Shown here: piece after piece, positions 12,735 to 22,869 of the stretch
Layout of the letters: each line of letters starts with the position of its first letter
Numbering within the stretch: position 1 is the stretch's first letter
Assembly: GCF_002127325.2 (NCBI RefSeq)
Contig: NC_035435.2
Location: forward strand, 109,908,517-109,972,516
DNA: 64,000 nt
Source: Helianthus annuus
Lineage: Eukaryota; Streptophyta; Magnoliopsida; Asterales; Asteraceae
Direction of reading: 5' to 3'
Made by a program: the position numbers and the translations under genes
The notes under the pieces: model-generated
The model's input: only the letters and a program-made list of their open reading frames with translations
Told to the model about the DNA's origin: nothing
Database searches by the model: none

Positions 12735-13500
12735 AAAAATGAAAGGATGATTCATTTTCTCCAATGGATTCTTCGTTAGATGTGGAAAAGAAAGATGAAT
12801 AGGTTATTCGTTTCCAATGGATATTTCTTCAGAAGTGAAAATGAATGAATGATTCATTTTCCTCAACGGGTACTTCTTCAGAAGTGGAAATGAAGGATTA
12901 TAGAATAAGGTATTCCTTTTCCCCGATGGATATTTCTTCAGAAGCGAAAATGGATGGATGATTCATTTTCTTAATGGGTACTTCGTCAGAAGTGGAAATG
13001 AATGTATAATCGAAAGGATATTCATTTCCCCCGATGGATATTTCTTCAGAAGAGAAAATGAATGGATGATTCATTTTCCTCAATGGATTCTTCGTCAGAA
13101 GTGGAAATAAAGGAATAATCGAAAGGATATTCATTTCCTTGATGGATATTTCTTCAGAAGTGAAAATGAATAGATGATTCATTTTCCTCAATGGGTTCTT
13201 CGTCAGAAGTGGAAATGAAGGAATAATCGAAAGGATATTCATTTCCCCTGATGGATATTTCTTTAGAAGCGAAAATGAATGGATGATTCATTTTCCTCAA
13301 TGGGTTCTTCGTCAGAAGTGGAAATGAAGGAATATTCGAAAAAATATTCATTTCCCCCGATGGATATTTCTTCAGAAGCGAAAATGAATGGATGATTCAT
13401 TTTCCTCAATGGGTTCTTCGTCAGAAGTGGAAATGAAGGAACAATCGAAAGGATATTCATTTCCCCCGATGGATATTTCTTCAGAAGCGAAAATGAATGG
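12735..13500. repeat. 109-bp tandem array, left part
   Basis: About seven units of about 109 bp, each with GATGGATATTTCTTCAGAAG and then a fragment like TGGATGATTCATTTTCC. The unit length is not a multiple of three and varies by one base, so the overlapping minus-strand frames seen here cannot encode a repeated protein. The array is interrupted by Tat-1 at 13500 and resumes at 55810. Confidence 0.93.
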
Positions 13501-14195
13501 TGTTTTGGTCAAAAATCAAGCTAGGGTAATACAACCAAATCTTATTTTGTGAGGAATGATGCTTGAATCAATGAACAAATGTATGAACAACTTGCAAATA
13601 AAATGAACAAATGACACAAGGATTTGTACGAGGAAAAAGCCCTTGATCAAGAGTTGATCTCTGGCATAAAAAACCTCAGGTGATGGAAACTACCGATCAC
13701 CAACTATAATTAAACAAATAGTTGATACAACTCGGGATGATAACAAGCTTGTTACAAGGATCACTATTGTGCAAAAGTGTATGAAATCGCCAATGTATTG
13801 CAGAGAGCTTGCGAGAGTGTGTGTGTTTTCTCACTTGTTCTAATTCAAGCTTTGTTATCCCCTTTAAAAATAGAAATAATCTAACTAACTAACATTCCGC
13901 AAATCATGCCAGCCTCCCACTACTTCCATAACGGTTACTCGAGCTGAACACATGCAGAATACAAGAGCATATTCCCCAAGAATATCGGCAAGACTTGGTC
14001 CAATGCGTATACTCCTGCAAAAGAAGCTTAAACATGGTGAGAGCAACCGTTAGTATAAGGATAACAATGAGGATCCTGGATCCTGATCCTGCAACACCTT
14101 CTGAGGATCCTTAATTCAAACAGAATTGAGGATCCGTGATCCTGGCAGTATTTGAGGCTCCGTGATCCTTAGGTTTAGAAAATCTATCCGTAACA
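13501..14195 (-). repeat. Tat-1 3' LTR
   Basis: A 695-bp LTR. On the plus strand it starts TGTTTTGGTC and ends CCGTAACA. It is dense in GGATC/GATCC near its right end. It differs enough from the Tat-2/3/4 LTRs to count as a subfamily. Confidence 0.95.
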
Positions 14196-14212
14196 ATTGC
14201 CCCCAAAATATG
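14196..14212 (-). promoter_or_regulatory. Tat-1 polypurine tract
   Basis: On the minus strand this is ATATTTTGGGGGCAAT against the LTR, and the same tract appears in Tat-2, Tat-3 and Tat-4. Confidence 0.85.
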
Positions 14213-14315
14213 AGGAGTAAAATGTAAATTAACGAGTCGTATTTTTGATCTTATCTCCAACGAACTGACTAACAGATATATAGCCGTTGGAATCAAACTA
14301 GCCGTTGCTGATCAT

Positions 14316-14356
14316 ACGTCAGCGACATGACATCCTGCAAAACCATCATTATAAAT
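14316..14356 (+). promoter_or_regulatory. promoter of the Tat-1 opposite-strand gene
   Basis: ACGTCA (14316-14321) is followed by TATAAAT (14350-14356), about 150 bp before the ATG at 14507. The arrangement recurs in Tat-3 and Tat-4, and the TATA box also in Tat-2. Promoter function is inferred from conservation and spacing. Confidence 0.6.
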
Positions 14357-14506
14357 TTGAGATTAGGGATAAGGAACGATAGGCATTTAAATTCGTGCGT
14401 TACTTCCCTTTAAATCCTCATCCAAAGATCGATCAGGTATCTCTCTCTTTCTTCTCTCTTTATCTTCTTATTATGTTCTTCTTTTTTCTGAACATTCATG
14501 GCATAG

Positions 14507-16116
14507 ATGGTTCTTCGATCCTCACCAGCCAAGGATCACCATAAAGATAGTCCTTTGAAAAGCCAAGGGATTATCAAAAATCCTTCAAAGGAACTCTGCT
14601 GCTTTACTGATCAGGAGATTGACCGGATCCGCCATTATTTTTCGGCGGACACCGTCTTCAAGTCCTTCGACCCTCTTGCAAAGAGTGATTCTGTCTCGAA
14701 CACCTGGGTTGCTTTTCCGGCCACCCCTTTCCTGATAGGCTTTTCTTACCCATTTCTTGCGTTAACCCAATCCTTCTTCTCACTCACCGGCATGTGCTAT
14801 ATCCAAGCCATGCCGATGATGTGGAGAGTTTTATATACCCTAGAGAACATCATTGAGCAGGAAGGCATAGATTTGGGGATGTCGGAACTGGCTGAGCTAT
14901 ATAATCTTGTGAGCCATGGTTCACACCGTTTCTTGTTCAAACACAAACCTGGTGATTCTCACCCAATTCTCAAGACCACGAAAAACGATACCAACTGGAA
15001 GAAGTGTTTCTTCTTTGTTAGGGGGGACTCTATCCCTGATGGGAAAGATCTCCCCATAAAGTGGACCACCCATGGTAGGATATAGGATCCTTATAGAAGG
15101 ATCATAGGATAACCCTGTTTCTGTTGAGGATAACTGATCCTTTTCTGTCTTTTTGTGCAGCTATTTCAGTTTCTCACCTGATTAAGTCACCTGCAACACA
15201 AGAAAGGATCGCTGCCTTTTGGGACCTTGATCCTGCAGTTAGATTACTCTAGGCAAACACAAAGGATTCACAAGAAGTATCCTCTGGTTCAGTCACCATG
15301 TCAAGTAAGTGTTTAAACTTATATGTAAGTAAATAAATTTGGATTAAGGATACTCATCTGTTATTTGTCGTTTGTAGGTGCTGGAAAATCTTTGAAGTCA
15401 GCCTCCCACTTCAGCGTTAGTGATCTTAATGCTATCTCTGCCCGGTCTGGCAAGAAACGATCTGCTACCAGCCCTATCATCCCAATTCCCAAGCCTGTCA
15501 CCTCCAAGGGCAAGGGAGGAAAGAAGAGGAAGACCTCTGAGGCTGATGATCTTGAAGGCCTGCCCCTCATCCGGCACCAATTTGAAGAATACTTCTCTGA
15601 TGTTAGGATCCCTGATCCTGGCTGGTTATCCTACCCATATGAGGATAACGGATCCTGAATTCTACCTTTCCCTTTTTGCAGAAATTTGCCGAGATCCAGA
15701 TGCTCTTTGATGCATATGTTGAAGAGGCTGAGCAGAAGCATCTGGACTTCCAGAAGATCTTCCTGGCTAAGGATCAAACCATCTCTACCCTCGAGAAGGA
15801 GCTCAACTTGGCAAAGAAGCAGGTAGTCATGGCCCACATCACTGCTGATCAGGAGAAGAATGAGGTGATGAAGGATGCTAAGCTCTCTGCCGCCATTACT
15901 ATGTACAAGATCAAACTGCAGATGGCCAAGGAGGCTGAGGATCCTGACTTCGACAGGACTGCCTGGGACCAAGAAGGCTGGAAGGCCAAGCTAGCTGAGC
16001 TGGACGATGAGGAAGAGACTGAAGAGGTCATGGCTATCGAGGCAAGCGGCAGGGGAGCGAAGGATCAGGCTGATGGTGCAGAGGCTGGAGGTGATGGTGA
16101 TGCAGCGAAGGTGTGA
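14507..16116 (+). pseudogene. Tat-1 opposite-strand gene (aORF), broken
   Basis: The inferred exons are 14507-15074, 15161-15304, 15378-15601 and 15682-16116, with introns of 86, 73 and 80 bp and GT...AG ends. Exon 1 carries the conserved block WVAFPATPFLIGFSYPF followed by YIQAMPMMWRVL. I associate this with the domain called putative gypsy-type transposon (Transposase_28) from plant Tat elements. Exon 3 is lysine-rich (possible nuclear signal) and exon 4 is a predicted coiled coil ending in an acidic then Gly/Ala-rich tail. Exon 2 has a premature TAG at 15250-15252, so the copy is dead. The third donor is GTTAGG rather than GTAAGG. Confidence 0.85.
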
Positions 16117-16378
16117 GCTGCAAAAATGGGCGACGATGGATTTATCTAGACGTGGCCGGAGCCCATTTTTTATGGTTTATGGTTTTCGTTTGTTGGTGTT
16201 TTGAACAATGGTTGGCCTGTAATTAAACAATAGTAATTAGGTTTAAGGATCACTGATCCTTCAGACAATAGGTAGGATTACAAATGGTGGAGGGATCCTC
16301 TGTTTGGGGGATGAAGCCATTGTGATCCTGCCATTTCTCTTTATTCCTGCACTTAGACCTCATTAATATGGACACCCT

Positions 16379-16432
16379 TTGCCAACCCAAGTGGACGGGC
16401 CACGTTTTGCTGGTAGAAACTTGGGTTGGCAA
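16379..16432 (+). other. conserved 3' hairpin of Tat-1
   Basis: A perfect 14-bp stem, TTGCCAACCCAAGT with ACTTGGGTTGGCAA, closes a 26-base loop containing GGACGGGCCACG. It lies about 260 bp past the opposite-strand stop codon and just before AATAAA. Equivalents in the other three copies keep the pairing despite sequence changes. Confidence 0.9.
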
Positions 16433-16466
16433 TTTTGACAACCTTTTAAGGGTTTAACTTTTGGTA

Positions 16467-16476
16467 AATAAATAAA
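16467..16476 (+). terminator. poly(A) signal of the Tat-1 opposite-strand gene
   Basis: Overlapping AATAAATAAA 35 bp after the hairpin. The same order occurs in all four Tat copies. Confidence 0.6.
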
Positions 16477-16908
16477 ACTTTAATCTTTTGGCTATATCAC
16501 GTCTTGTTGTATTTGTAAATATTTTACCTTTCAATTGTTATGATATATTTTGTTTGAATTCATAAGTTGAGGACAAAGGTTTAATAAATCATGTCAAAAG
16601 GTTTAGGATATGATCAAGGATCAAATATCCTATAATTGAAAAATTTAAAAAGTGATGTAACTTAAGGATCATGTATCCTGTTGTCAAAGAATAAGGGTCA
16701 CTTAAATAAATAAAGTATAAAATTAAAGTAATTGAAGATCATACCTGAGAATCCAAGTTAGGATCCTAAACCTTTAACATTTATAATCAGGTAACCAAAT
16801 GACAAACCTTAGTAAAAGGTTAGGATCAAGGATCCTTAGCTGTCTAGCTTCAAAAACCTGAAATAGACCATAACTTGGGACTAAGCCAATATAAGAGAAG
16901 AGTTAGCA

Positions 16909-17300
16909 ACTGGGGACAAGCCCAACAATTCTGCGGACAAGCCCAATATACTGGGACAAGCCCAAAAAACTGGGGACAAGCCCAAAGGATCTTGTGTAGA
17001 CTGGAGTATGGCCCTCACTGGCGACTATCCAAACTTAGTGACATGAAGATGTCAAAACCTTAGCTAACATGAAAACGTTAGAAACCTCAGGAACGGATGT
17101 ATGGTACGTCTACCATTATACGTAGGATCCCGAATACAGCCAGTACAATGAAATTGTCAGCCCCTAAAGCGGGTACTGGTCCCATTGCCTTGAACTGCAC
17201 CGGGATCATCGTGCGCTACTGGCGAAACTGGGGACAAGCCCAAAAACTGGGGACAAGCCCAAAAAACTGGGGTCAAGCCCAAACAACTGGGGTCAAGCCC
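16909..17300 (+). repeat. short tandem repeats in the Tat-1 3' non-coding block
   Basis: Units of about 17-20 bp built on ACTGGGGACAAGCCCAA occur in two clusters (16909-16986 and 17229-17299). Tat-lineage elements are known to carry such arrays between pol and the 3' LTR. Between the clusters are small stem-loops, one of them TGACAT-GAAG-ATGTCA at 17039-17054. Confidence 0.9.
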
Positions 17301-17541
17301 ATAACACTTTGGAAACTTCTGTGGATACTTGATCCTTTGCTAAGGATATCTCAGACTTCTGCAAAACTCAGAGCTAAACGAAAGAAGGATAAAGGATCCA
17401 GGATCCTTCTCCTTGTAAATAAGTTAATTAAAGAAGTGGATAAAATTGAGGTTAGATCATTACCAGAGTGAGGATCATCTATCCTTTGAGGGTCCTTCAT
17501 GGACATCGGACACAGAAACAATTGAGGATCCTGGATCCTTA

Positions 17542-19113
17542 TTACATGAAGTATCTTTTTAAGTGGACAACATTCCAAGCCCTTGGTAGCAAATCTCCTT
17601 CCATTGTTAATAATCGACATGCCCCCTTTCCTGCCTCAGCTTCAATAAGATAAGGACCTTCCCACTTTGGTGCTAACTTGCCATCAGCAGGATTGGTGGT
17701 ATTTTGGAATGCCTTCCTCAACACCATATCACCAACTTGAAACTTCCTGATCTTGACATTCTTGTTATAGGCTCCAGCCATCCTTTGTTGATAACTAGCC
17801 ATTCTTATCCTTGCCAAATCCCTAAGTTCTTCTATGGTATCCAGGTCTTGGACCATTTCCTTCAGGATCACGGATGCTTGTTCTAGCAGTAGGAACCACT
17901 ATCTCTGTAGGGATCACTGATTCTGCTCCAAACACTAAAGAAAATGGGGTCTGGCCAGTAGCATTCTTGGGAGTTATCCTATTAGCCCATAGTACATAAG
18001 GTAGTTCTTCTGCCCACTTTCCTTTCTTGGATCCAAGTTTCTTTTTCAAATTGTTGATGATGATCTTGTTGGATGATTCTGCTTGACCATTAGCTTGTGG
18101 GTGGACTGGTGTTGATGTTATCATCTTAATCCCCCAGCTGTCATAAAAGTTAGTAGTTCTACTCCCAATAAATTGGGATCCATTATCACAAACAATTTCA
18201 GAAGGAATACCAAATCTGGCAATAATGTTTCTTTTAATAAAGGATATCACTTCTTTTTCTCTGACTTGAGCAAAAGCTTCAGCTTCTATCCACTTGGAGA
18301 AGTAATCAGTCATGGCAAGCATGAACACTTTTCCACCAGGTGCCTTGAGAAGTTTACCAACTATATCCATTCCCCATCTCATGAACGGCCAAGAAGAGGA
18401 TATAGGATGCAAGAGCTCTGCTGGCTGATGAAGGATATTGCTATGTCTCTGACAAGCATCACATCTCTTGGCATAATCAACAGCATCCTTCTTCATGGTA
18501 GGCCAATAGTATCCTGTCCTCAGGATCCTTGAGAATAGTGCCCTGCCCCCAGTGTGGTTTCCACAATCTCCTTCATGAAAATCCTTTAGGACTTCTTGGA
18601 TTTCAGGATCCTCAATGCATCTTAGATATGGTCCTTCAAGAGATCGTTTATATAACATGTTATTCAATATTGTAAATTGAGATACCTTGATTTTGAAAGC
18701 CCTGGGGTTTTCTCCTGTAGGGATCTCTGCATGCTGTATATATCTCATGATTGGAAGGATCCATGATCCTGAATGAGATTGTGTATCATTACTAGGGATA
18801 ATTGCAGAATCCTCTCCTATCTCCATAGCTATATGATCCTCAATAGCAGGAGTTAGGATATGAATAATAGGGATTTTGATATCCTCTGGGATCTTCAAGG
18901 GTGATCCTAAGTTGGCCAATGCATCAGCTTCTGCATTTTCTTCTCTGGGTACCTGTGTCAAACTAAAAGAAACAAAAGAGAGTGCCAATTCCTTGACTAT
19001 CTCTAGGTATTTGATTAGCTTTTCACCTTTAACAGCATAGGATCCATTAAAGTGATTAGTAATTAACAATGAATCTACATGTACCTCAAGATACCTGATC
19101 CTCATATGCTTGG
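17542..19113 (-). pseudogene. Tat-1 pol, distal part: archaeal RNase H end and integrase
   Basis: From the Tat-2 insertion point (19113) the minus strand encodes the rest of the archaeal-type RNase H (VDSLLITNHF; EENAEADALANLG). The integrase follows: zinc-binding HHCC region (HEGDCGNHTGG ... CDACQRH), catalytic D, D and E (MDIVG, CDNGSQF, GQAESSNK) and the GPY module (WEGPYLIEAEAGKGA). A short deletion near 17850 (between RDPEGNG and QDLDTIEE) shifts the frame, so the C-terminus lies in another frame. The stop is at 17542-17544. Confidence 0.93.
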
Positions 19114-19830
19114 TGTTAGGGGAGGTTTTTCTAACAATTAGTGATCCTTACTTGTTATCCTAATAAGCGATCCTTACTTCTGTGACAGATAGTGATCCTC
19201 AGAAGATCTTCATGATCAGGATCATGGATCACCCTAAGGATCCTCATACTAACGATTGGCTGTTTGTGTTTCATATTGTTTTGCAGGAGTATTGAGCTTG
19301 ACTTGGTCTTGGCAACGTAACTATGGAATATTCCACGGGCATTTCACACACATTTGAATAGAAATGGACGTTGTGGAGAACGTGGGAGCATGGCACAAAA
19401 GTCGGACAATTAGTTAGCTTAGTTAGCTTTCATTTTTAAAGGGGTGACGAGCTAAAATTAGAACACTTAGCCATCTTCGGTTACACACACACTCTTGTGC
19501 AATTGCAGTCTCAAAGCTCTCAGTAAACACTTAACAAAACTCACACTTTTACACGATTAACCATAGTGATCCTTGTACTTAGCTCGTCACTATCCGAAGT
19601 TGTAAACTTTTATTGATTTATTTGAGCTTGGTGATCGGTAGTTTCCATCACCCGAGGTTTTTTATGCCGGAGATCATTCATTGATCAAGGGCTTTTTCCT
19701 CGTATAAATCCTTGTGTTGTTTGTGCAATTTACATCGAAGTGATCCTTATTATTGTTCTTCATTTCAAGCATCATTCCCCGTAACTAAGAGTTTGGTTGC
19801 ATTATCCTCATTAGATTTTTGACCAAAACA
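19114..19830 (+). repeat. Tat-2 5' LTR
   Basis: A 717-bp LTR beginning TGTTAGGGGAGG and ending GACCAAAACA, immediately followed by the primer site. Confidence 0.96.
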
Positions 19831-19833
19831 GTT

Positions 19834-19851
19834 TGGCGCCCACCGTGGGGC
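19834..19851 (+). promoter_or_regulatory. Tat-2 primer-binding site
   Basis: TGGCGCCCACCGTGGGGC, three bases from the LTR. The same 18 bases occur in Tat-1, Tat-3 and Tat-4. I do not assign the tRNA with certainty. The site is partly self-complementary. Confidence 0.85.
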
Positions 19852-19917
19852 AATTGGTGCTTCATTCCTAAGGATTTTTTCTGTTGGTGATCATTCCGGT
19901 TCATTGCATACGAATAC

Positions 19918-21844
19918 ATGGCTTCATCATTGAAGAATACCTCTACTGCAATGTTTGCGGTCAATTCGTCTCAGGGCATTCCACCTTTGCCTCCACCACC
20001 TGCTGGATCTCAGAAAAATGCTGAGAAGAAACCAACTCCCATTTTCTCTAAACCTCCAACTTCTTCTACTTCTTCTACTCCCACTACTAGTGACATGTTT
20101 ACCTTGATTTTGCAGATGAGGGATCATATACAGCAACAGGATAAGACCAATGATAGGATCCTCAAAGAAATCGGAGATCTCAAGAAACAAAAGAAAGCGG
20201 CAGAGGATCATTCCCTACTGGTGCCCAGATCTTTGAATTTTGACACTCCGGTGATTACTTCCCAGCCATCAGAGGTTCCAGATGTGCAATATGTGGGTGG
20301 ACCAAAAGGAGTGCACTACGGTTCAGTAATAGTGACTCAGGCATCAGGTTCATATTTCCAGCCAGCAGGATCCTATCCTCAGCATATGGGATCCTTCATG
20401 AATTCAGGAGCCTACTCAGGAGCGCAACAGATTCAAGGATTTTCCTCTGTTCCAGGATCATCCCAGGTTCAAGGATCCTCCTTTCTTCCAGGATCATCCC
20501 AGGTTCAAGGATCCTCCTTTGTTCCAGGATCATCCCAGGTTCAAGGATCCTCCTTTGTTCCAGGATCATCCCAGGTTCAAGGATCCTCCTTTGTCCCAGG
20601 ATCATCCCAGTTTCAGGGATCCTTCCAGATGCCAGGATCCTTGAGGAGTTTGCAAACAGGAAGTTCCGATGTCCATCAAGAAGATTTTATCCCGATGAGA
20701 CCATTGCTTCTACTGGTCCTTCCATCATTCCAGAGTCCCAGCAATATGGATTCACATCCAGTGTTCCTAACTTGAATCCGATGGGAGGTAACATTTTTAA
20801 TAATTCTCTTACAACTAACCATGGATTCATGCAGGATACAGGTATCAACCATGCCATGGCCAGAGAGTTGCAAAAATTGAAGGATATGATATCAAGTGTT
20901 CCAGGAGTGGTCAAACCCATCCCGAAGATTGCAGATGGAAGCCACAGGATATCTCGTTTTGCACCACCAATCTGTGATGCTGAGATACCCAAAAGGTTCC
21001 ATGTGCCAACCATGAAGCTATATGATGGTTCGACGGATCCTGAGGAGCACATAGCACAATACAGGGAGAGGATGGAGATCAATCCAATTCCAGAAAGGTT
21101 AAAGGAAGCATGCCTATGCAAGGGATTTGGATCCACTCTTACTGGATCAGCTCTCAAATGGCTGCTAAGTCTTCCCCCTTACTCTATTACCTCATTTGCT
21201 AATCTAGTTAACTTATTCAATAATCAGTTTTCTTGTGGTAGAAAATTTGAGCGATTAACTAGTGATCTATATAGGATAACCCAGGGTCATAATGAATCAT
21301 TAAGGGATTACATAACCAAATTTAGTAAAGAATCCTTAGACATTCCCAACTTGGATATAGCCACGGCTGTTGAGGCCTTCAAAATGGGATTGCTTAGGGA
21401 TTCATTATTCTATGACGATCTTGTTATGACACCATGTAGGAACCTAGATGAGGTAAGAACCCGGGCACTCAGGTTCATCAGGCTAGAGGATGACAAAAGG
21501 ATCCAGGAGAGATTAGCAGGATCCTCAAAACAAGAAAAGTAAGGATCCTCGTTCAAGAACAACAAATTCAAATCCTATAACAGATCCGATAACCAGAACG
21601 TGCATGCTGTTGATCAAGAAGATGACGATGAGGATTATCCTCCAATTTCTGAATATTGTTTTTCCGTTGATAACAATGAACTAATCCTTGCGATGCAGAA
21701 TCTAGGAGATAAAGCCAGATGGCCTAGAAAAAATGACAGACTGGCTGCAACCAAAGACAAATCAAAGTGGTGTGCATACCATGAAGATTTTGGGCATTTA
21801 ACAGAGGAATGCATTGCATTGAGAAAGGAAATTGGATACTTATT
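19918..21844 (+). pseudogene. Tat-2 gag, first part, broken
   Basis: The gag starts MASSLKNTSTAM 67 bp after the primer site. It has a Pro/Ser/Gln-rich N-terminal half with a 36-bp tandem repeat, then a capsid-like region (MKLYDGSTDPEEHIAQYRERM; LKWLLSLPPYSITSFANL) and the histidine-type zinc knuckle WCAYHEDFGHLTEEC. Compared with Tat-3 and Tat-4 there is a one-base deletion near 20697 and a CAA-to-TAA change at about 21539-21541. Tat-3 interrupts the frame at 21844, just after EIGYL. Confidence 0.93.
20455..20610 (+). repeat. 36-bp tandem repeat in Tat-2 gag
   Basis: About four and a half units of 36 bp encode GSSQVQGSSFVP. Each unit carries a GGATCC site. Copy number differs between the Tat elements. 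Confidence 0.95.
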
Positions 21845-22563
21845 TGTTTTGGTCAAAAAATCACACAAGGATAATGCAACCAAACTTTATGTAAACGGGG
21901 AATGATGCTTGGTATGATGAACAAAGTGAAGGATCACTCAAATGTAAAATGCACAAGTGACACAAGGATTTATACGAGGAAAAAGCCCTTGATCAACGAA
22001 TGATCTCCGGCATAAAAAACCTCGGGTGATGGAAACTACCGATCACCAAACTTTCATATAACAAATAATGGTTACAACTTCGGATGGTAACGAGCTAGGT
22101 ACAAGGATCACTATAGTATCGTATGCTAAAGCGTGTGAGAAGTGTGTTGTGTCTTCCGAATGTTCAAGAGTGCCTTTTATACAAGTGTGTGTGGTTCTAT
22201 TTTAGGCAAATCACCTAACTACTAGCTCGTTACCCCTTTAGAAATAGAAGTAAATTTAGCCTAAATAATCGCCCTTGAATTGTGCTGAGTTTCCATATTC
22301 TTCATAACATCCATCTTTGATTATGCATGTGCGAAATTAGCGTGACTGATTCCTTGTTTACGTTGCTAAGATCAGGTCCAACTCGTAACTCCTGAAAAAC
22401 AACATTAAATTCAAAGAGAACAATCGTTAGTATGAGGATCCTTAGGATGATCCGTGATCCTGATCCTGGAGCTCTTCTGAGGATCACTATCTGTCAAAGA
22501 AACAAGGATCACTTGTTAGGATATCATGTAAGGATCATAGGTCATAAAAATCCTGCCCTAACA
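21845..22563 (-). repeat. Tat-3 3' LTR
   Basis: A 719-bp LTR. By hand count it holds ten GGATC or GATCC pentamers, against about one expected at 40 % GC. A TATA box (TATAAAAGG, 22173-22181, minus strand) marks the sense promoter. Confidence 0.95.
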
Positions 22564-22582
22564 ATTGCCCCCAAAATATAAG
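22564..22582 (-). promoter_or_regulatory. Tat-3 polypurine tract
   Basis: The minus strand reads ATATTTTGGGGGCAAT up to the LTR edge. Confidence 0.85.
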
Positions 22583-22682
22583 GAGTATTTATCTAATATA
22601 AACGAGTTATATTTTGCCGAATCTTATCTATAACTAACTCAACGGATATATAGCCGTTAAGAATGAACTATCCGTTGCGATC

Positions 22683-22728
22683 TGACGTCATGGAGATGAC
22701 AGCCCTGCACAAATCATCATTATAAATA
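22683..22728 (+). promoter_or_regulatory. promoter of the Tat-3 opposite-strand gene
   Basis: The perfect palindrome TGACGTCA (22683-22690), a classical bZIP site, precedes TATAAATA (22721-22728). The ATG is at 22870, giving an untranslated leader of about 110 bp. It points away from the adjacent LTR and opposite to gag-pol. Confidence 0.7.
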
Positions 22729-22869
22729 GAAATAGGGATAGGATCGTTTGCATTTAAATTCGAGAACTCTTCCCTTTATAACCGCGATCAGAGGATTGAA
22801 CAGGTATTCCCCTTCTCCTTCTCTCTTGTTTACTCTGTTTTTCTTTCTTTTTCCATTGTCTTGCAAAAA

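Noticed and set aside
12898..13460. Overlapping minus-strand frames with repeated MNILSIIPSFPLLTKN
   Set aside because: They are produced by the 109-bp array. The unit is not a multiple of three, so the frame changes in every unit.
12735..13500. CRISPR-like direct repeats
   Set aside because: The units are contiguous with no unique spacers, and the context is a plant retroelement.
22302..22487. 61-codon minus-strand frame in the Tat-3 LTR, also at 42852-43037, with relatives in Tat-4
   Set aside because: It lies wholly within the LTRs, with low-information content and an altered length in the Tat-4 LTRs.
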